NCBI RefSeq assembly: GCF_013409595.1
Contig: NZ_JACCBD010000001.1
Coordinates: 868,001 to 932,000, forward strand
Reading direction: 5' to 3'
DNA: 64,000 nucleotides
Origin: Leucobacter aridicollis
GTDB lineage: Bacteria > Actinomycetota > Actinomycetes > Actinomycetales > Microbacteriaceae
This document shows positions 61,609 to 64,000 of this stretch, piece after piece. Under the pieces are notes generated by a model. The model was not told the origin of the DNA. It ran no database searches and worked only from the letters and a program-made list of their open reading frames with translations. The translations under genes were made by a program, and so were the position numbers. Numbering within the stretch: position 1 is the stretch's first letter; every line of letters starts with the position of its first letter.

Positions 61609-62133
61609 ATGCATTACTACGCACTGGTCGAAGTGCCAGAAGGAGATGAACCGTTCGAGAAGCGTCTGGCTGCAGTGCTCGCGCCGCATAAAGAGGGCGT
61701 CGAGGGCGGCTCTGAGCTGTGGGATTGGTGGATTCTCGGCGGGCGTTGGAGCGGCAGGCTTTCTGGCTACGACCCCTACACGGACCCTGTGAATCAGAAA
61801 CGCTGCTGGCTGTGTCAGGGCACGAAGTTCCGAAACGACGAACTGGGCAAGCGAGAGCGTGCGCTCAACCCGGAGTACACATGCAACGGCTGTGGAGGCA
61901 CCGGGCTCATGACAGTGCATGAGAGCGAGTTCGTGCCGCACGCTGGCAACGTGGCAAAGTTCGGGGCGCTGTCCAAGGAGATGCAGCCGCATGTGCTTAT
62001 TGCCAATGGCCAGGTTGTCCAGATGGAGGCATGGACAGGGAGTGAGTGGGAGGACACTTCCGCCGCTCTCACCGAACTGTGGGGCGAGATCGACCCAGAT
62101 GCGACTGTCGCCGTTGTTGATCTTCACAGGTAA
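61609..62133 (+). CDS. Phage protein with paired zinc-ribbon cysteines
   Basis: A 174-residue protein. The centre has CWLCQGT and, ~35 residues later, CNGCGGTG, which together look like a DnaJ-type CxxCxGxG zinc site. The N-terminus (YYALVEVPEGDEPFEKRLAAVLAPH, WWILGGRWSGRL) matches phage proteins of unknown role. An AAGGAGAA site precedes the ATG. Confidence 0.75.
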   Translation: MHYYALVEVPEGDEPFEKRLAAVLAPHKEGVEGGSELWDWWILGGRWSGRLSGYDPYTDPVNQKRCWLCQGTKFRNDELGKRERALNPEYTCNGCGGTGLMTVHESEFVPHAGNVAKFGALSKEMQPHVLIANGQVVQMEAWTGSEWEDTSAALTELWGEIDPDATVAVVDLHR

Positions 62134-62181
62134 CTGAAATGAGCGCAGCGGTCGGGTGGCTGCTGACGGGAACGCTCGCGT

Positions 62182-62559
62182 ATGCGGGATCGCCTAGACA
62201 AGCCGGTCAGGGGTGGAACGACTCTGACCGGCACCGCCCGCACAACACCCTCTTGCACCGGCTGTGGTCGCAGCCAACACTCCACCGATCTAGAAGTGGG
62301 GCGCACGTGGACGCCAGCAACCATTCGGCTGCGATGCGGGATCGACACCCGCCAAGAGGACCAACTGGTATTGGAAGGAAGTGCACACATGGACTTGGAG
62401 ATTAAGACAGTCACCGAACTGCTCGCGAAGATCGCACGCACCGACGGTGACGAGGTGGTCGCTGAACACGTTCTCGCGGTCGTGAGCGACTTGGATACGC
62501 AGGCGAAGCGGATCGTCCTCGGGGCGGTCGCTGACGGGCTGGGGGTGCCCCTTGCCTGA
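62182..62559 (+). CDS. Small phage protein with possible zinc motif
   Basis: A 125-residue frame. Residues ~25-70 contain CTGCGRSQHSTDLEVG and later RLRCGID, a possible zinc site, followed by a helical end (VTELLAKIARTDGDEVVAEHVLAVVSDL). A strong GGAAGGAA site lies before an internal ATG at 62389, so the helical 56-residue part may be made alone. I cannot tell which start is used. Confidence 0.5.
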   Translation: MRDRLDKPVRGGTTLTGTARTTPSCTGCGRSQHSTDLEVGRTWTPATIRLRCGIDTRQEDQLVLEGSAHMDLEIKTVTELLAKIARTDGDEVVAEHVLAVVSDLDTQAKRIVLGAVADGLGVPLA

Positions 62560-62860
62560 CTATCTGCCGCCGGGGATTGGTATCCCTGCCGGCCTCATTA
62601 TTGCCGCCTACGTGCTGCTGTCCGAGAAACAGCGGTGGGGGCGGTTTCTTGTTTCTGAACTGAGGAAGCTAGGAGCTCTCATGAAGAACCCAAAGCCGCA
62701 CAAATGCGGTGAGTGTTTCAACCGGTTCCTCGAAGCAGGAAATGAAGAATGCCCGAACGTGGCGAAAGAGCGTGCCGAGCAGGTGCGGGCAATGCGCGAG
62801 TCCCGTGCTCGCTTCCAGGCCGCTCTGGACGCGGAACTCAAGAACGAAGGCGCTGCCTGA
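62552..62860 (+). CDS. Small phage protein with N-terminal membrane segment
   Basis: A 102-residue frame from TTG 62552, overlapping the previous gene by 8 nt. It has a membrane segment (IGIPAGLIIAAYVLL), then KNPKPHKCGECFNRFLEAGNEECPN with CxxC and a further Cys, and a helical tail. An AGGAG site lies just before an internal ATG at 62681, so a 59-residue soluble form is also possible. Confidence 0.5.
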   Translation: MPDYLPPGIGIPAGLIIAAYVLLSEKQRWGRFLVSELRKLGALMKNPKPHKCGECFNRFLEAGNEECPNVAKERAEQVRAMRESRARFQAALDAELKNEGAA

Positions 62861-62958
62861 TGCACGGTGACGAGCCGGAAGATGAGCCCGTCTACGACGA
62901 CGCCCACGACGAGGCGTGGATCGAGGCGCGGCGCATGGAAAGGAAGAACATTGGCTGA
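62860..62958 (+). CDS. 32-residue acidic phage microprotein
   Basis: A 33-codon ORF starting inside the previous stop (TGATG) and ending 8 nt inside the next gene. The product is highly acidic at the start (HGDEPEDEPVYDDAHDEAW) and basic at the end. It is supported by tight coupling on both sides. The function is unknown. Confidence 0.5.
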   Translation: MHGDEPEDEPVYDDAHDEAWIEARRMERKNIG

Positions 62959-63739
62959 ACCGATGAAACGCGACGGGCTCGTGCTGGGCATGAGCGAAGA
63001 CGAGTACCACGGTGGCGGATCCGCTGAACTGTCCTCGACGGGTGCGAAGCTGCTGCTGGAAGCGCCGGCAAGGTTCAAGCATGTCGTTATCGACGGCAAC
63101 CGCACCGAGAAAAAGGCGTGGGATGTTGGCACTGCGGTGCACACGAAAGTGCTCGGTACTGGATCACCTGTTGTTGCTTACCCAGCGACAGTGCTTGCCG
63201 CTGATGGGTCCGTGCGCGACAAGGCGAAGGTGTGGGCCGCAGAGCAACGCGCGGCGGGCATGGTGCCCGTGAAGCAGCGTGAGCTTGACCAGATCAATAC
63301 GGTTGCAGAGTCGCTACTGACCCACCCGACAGCGAAGGCACTTCTCGAAGCGGCGGGGAACTCTGAAGCGTCAGTGTTTGCGAGTTGCCCTGAAATCGGG
63401 GTGCGGTTGCGTGGAAGGTTTGATCGGCTGCCGGATGATCTCGATGTCGCGCTCGACGTGAAAACAGTCGGGCAGTCCGGTGGTGCTGCCGAGTCGGAGT
63501 TCACGCGACAAATCTTCAACTTCGGGTACGACGTCCAAGCAGGGCAGTACCTCGACACTCTGAAGTACGCGACCGGGCGCGACCTGGACTTCGCCTTCAT
63601 TGTCGTGGAGCTGACTGCACCGTACCTCGTGAACGTGATCACAATGACGCACACCTACCTCGAGATGGGGCGAGTCAAGTCGATGGAAGCACGAAAGCGC
63701 TACCGTCACGGCCTCGATACCGGCGAATGGCCCGGGTAG
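62951..63739 (+). CDS. RecE-like PD-(D/E)XK exonuclease, ended early by TAG
   Basis: A 262-residue nuclease of the DUF3799/exodeoxyribonuclease VIII type. The start motif MSEDEYH and the nuclease core RLRGRFDRLPDDLDVALDVKTV are visible, with Asp and the D-x-K catalytic pair. The TTG at 62951 follows AGGAAG; an ATG at 62963 is possible. The frame stops at TAG 63737-63739 after GEWPG, then stays open for 25 more codons to TAG 63815-63817, which overlaps the next start (TAGTG). The nuclease core is complete upstream of the early stop. Confidence 0.85.
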   Translation: MAEPMKRDGLVLGMSEDEYHGGGSAELSSTGAKLLLEAPARFKHVVIDGNRTEKKAWDVGTAVHTKVLGTGSPVVAYPATVLAADGSVRDKAKVWAAEQRAAGMVPVKQRELDQINTVAESLLTHPTAKALLEAAGNSEASVFASCPEIGVRLRGRFDRLPDDLDVALDVKTVGQSGGAAESEFTRQIFNFGYDVQAGQYLDTLKYATGRDLDFAFIVVELTAPYLVNVITMTHTYLEMGRVKSMEARKRYRHGLDTGEWPG

Positions 63740-63816
63740 TCGATCGACATTAAGCGAGTCGAGCCGCCGATGTTTGCGGTCTACGACTTCCAAGACAACT
63801 ACGAAGGGAACCTCTA

Positions 63817-64000
63817 GTGACCAGTGTTCAGATGCCGGCGGATCCGTCGAAGAAACCTGATGTGATCGGTGCTGCGAAGACTGCTGCGAAGCCGGGCCCG
63901 CCGCCTGCGCTTGCGACGCGGAAGCCGTCTGGGCTGCCGTCGTGGCCGGTAATCCTGCTCGCTGGCAGGGAGAAGACAGGGAAGAGCTACCATGCGGCGC
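63817..64000 (+). CDS. P-loop ATPase (Sak4/RecA-like phage protein), N-terminal part
   Basis: The first 61 residues are visible before the window ends. After a Pro/Ala-rich lead the sequence WPVILLAGREKTGKSYHAA gives a Walker A site of the form AGxxxxGKS. Next to a RecE-like nuclease, this suits a Sak4-type single-strand annealing/RecA-like ATPase. The GTG shares a base with the TAG at 63815-63817. Confidence 0.7.
   Translation, partial: MTSVQMPADPSKKPDVIGAAKTAAKPGPPPALATRKPSGLPSWPVILLAGREKTGKSYHAA

Noticed and set aside
62139..62405. 88-codon plus frame beginning MSAAVGWLLTG
   Set aside because: Composition looks random beyond the first 15 residues; the overlapping 62182-62559 frame is more protein-like.
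1..64000. rRNA genes, transposases and known IS ends
   Set aside because: None was recognised in any part of the window.

Overview
The window is very GC-rich, with dense genes, short gaps, many GTG/TTG starts and Gram-positive lipoprotein signals. It looks like the chromosome of an actinomycete. DUF4245 and DUF6264-type proteins next to xseB and fbaA, and a cell-wall-type metallophosphoesterase, suggest Microbacteriaceae (Leucobacter-like); that placement is inference. At least 18 genes have a TANNNT -10 hexamer ending 6-8 nt before the start codon, the arrangement expected for leaderless transcripts.

Layout. 1-6.7 kb: the end of a PhoH-like gene, a FadR-type regulator divergent from a CynX-type exporter, a large secreted metallophosphoesterase, a TRIC/YadS-type membrane protein and a TPR protein. 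6.9-19.9 kb: housekeeping and central carbon genes (fumC, a beta-carbonic anhydrase, xseB and xseA split by an opposite-strand gene, ispH, fbaA, glpX) plus an operon of an MFS_2-type transporter and a sphingosine-1-phosphate-lyase-like PLP enzyme. 20.5-25.7 kb: an island with visibly lower GC holding a LysR regulator, a sodium/solute symporter, a crotonase and an acyl-CoA ligase, bounded on both sides by copies of the same long palindrome. 25.7-40.7 kb: rmuC, a DEDDh exonuclease, ychF, a GlxA-type regulator broken by one in-frame TAG beside an isochorismatase-family gene, and many small accessory genes, among them a small alarmone synthetase, a phosphotransferase and a CPBP protein.

41.0-52.3 kb: two complete peptide-type ABC importers in tandem. 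Each has a lipoprotein, two permeases and one polypeptide with two ATPase domains, and each has a hairpin after the lipoprotein gene that may favour its expression. typA and a small conserved gene follow.

55.3-64 kb: a tRNA-Pro(CGG) followed at once by a prophage left end. It holds a tyrosine integrase, an ImmA-like protease, a repressor and a divergent small XRE regulator; then two Rha-family proteins, tiny overlapping ORFs, a 152-bp-period degenerate repeat, a reverse-oriented membrane protein, a RecE-like nuclease interrupted by TAG, and the start of a P-loop ATPase cut by the window edge. The right end of the prophage is outside the window.
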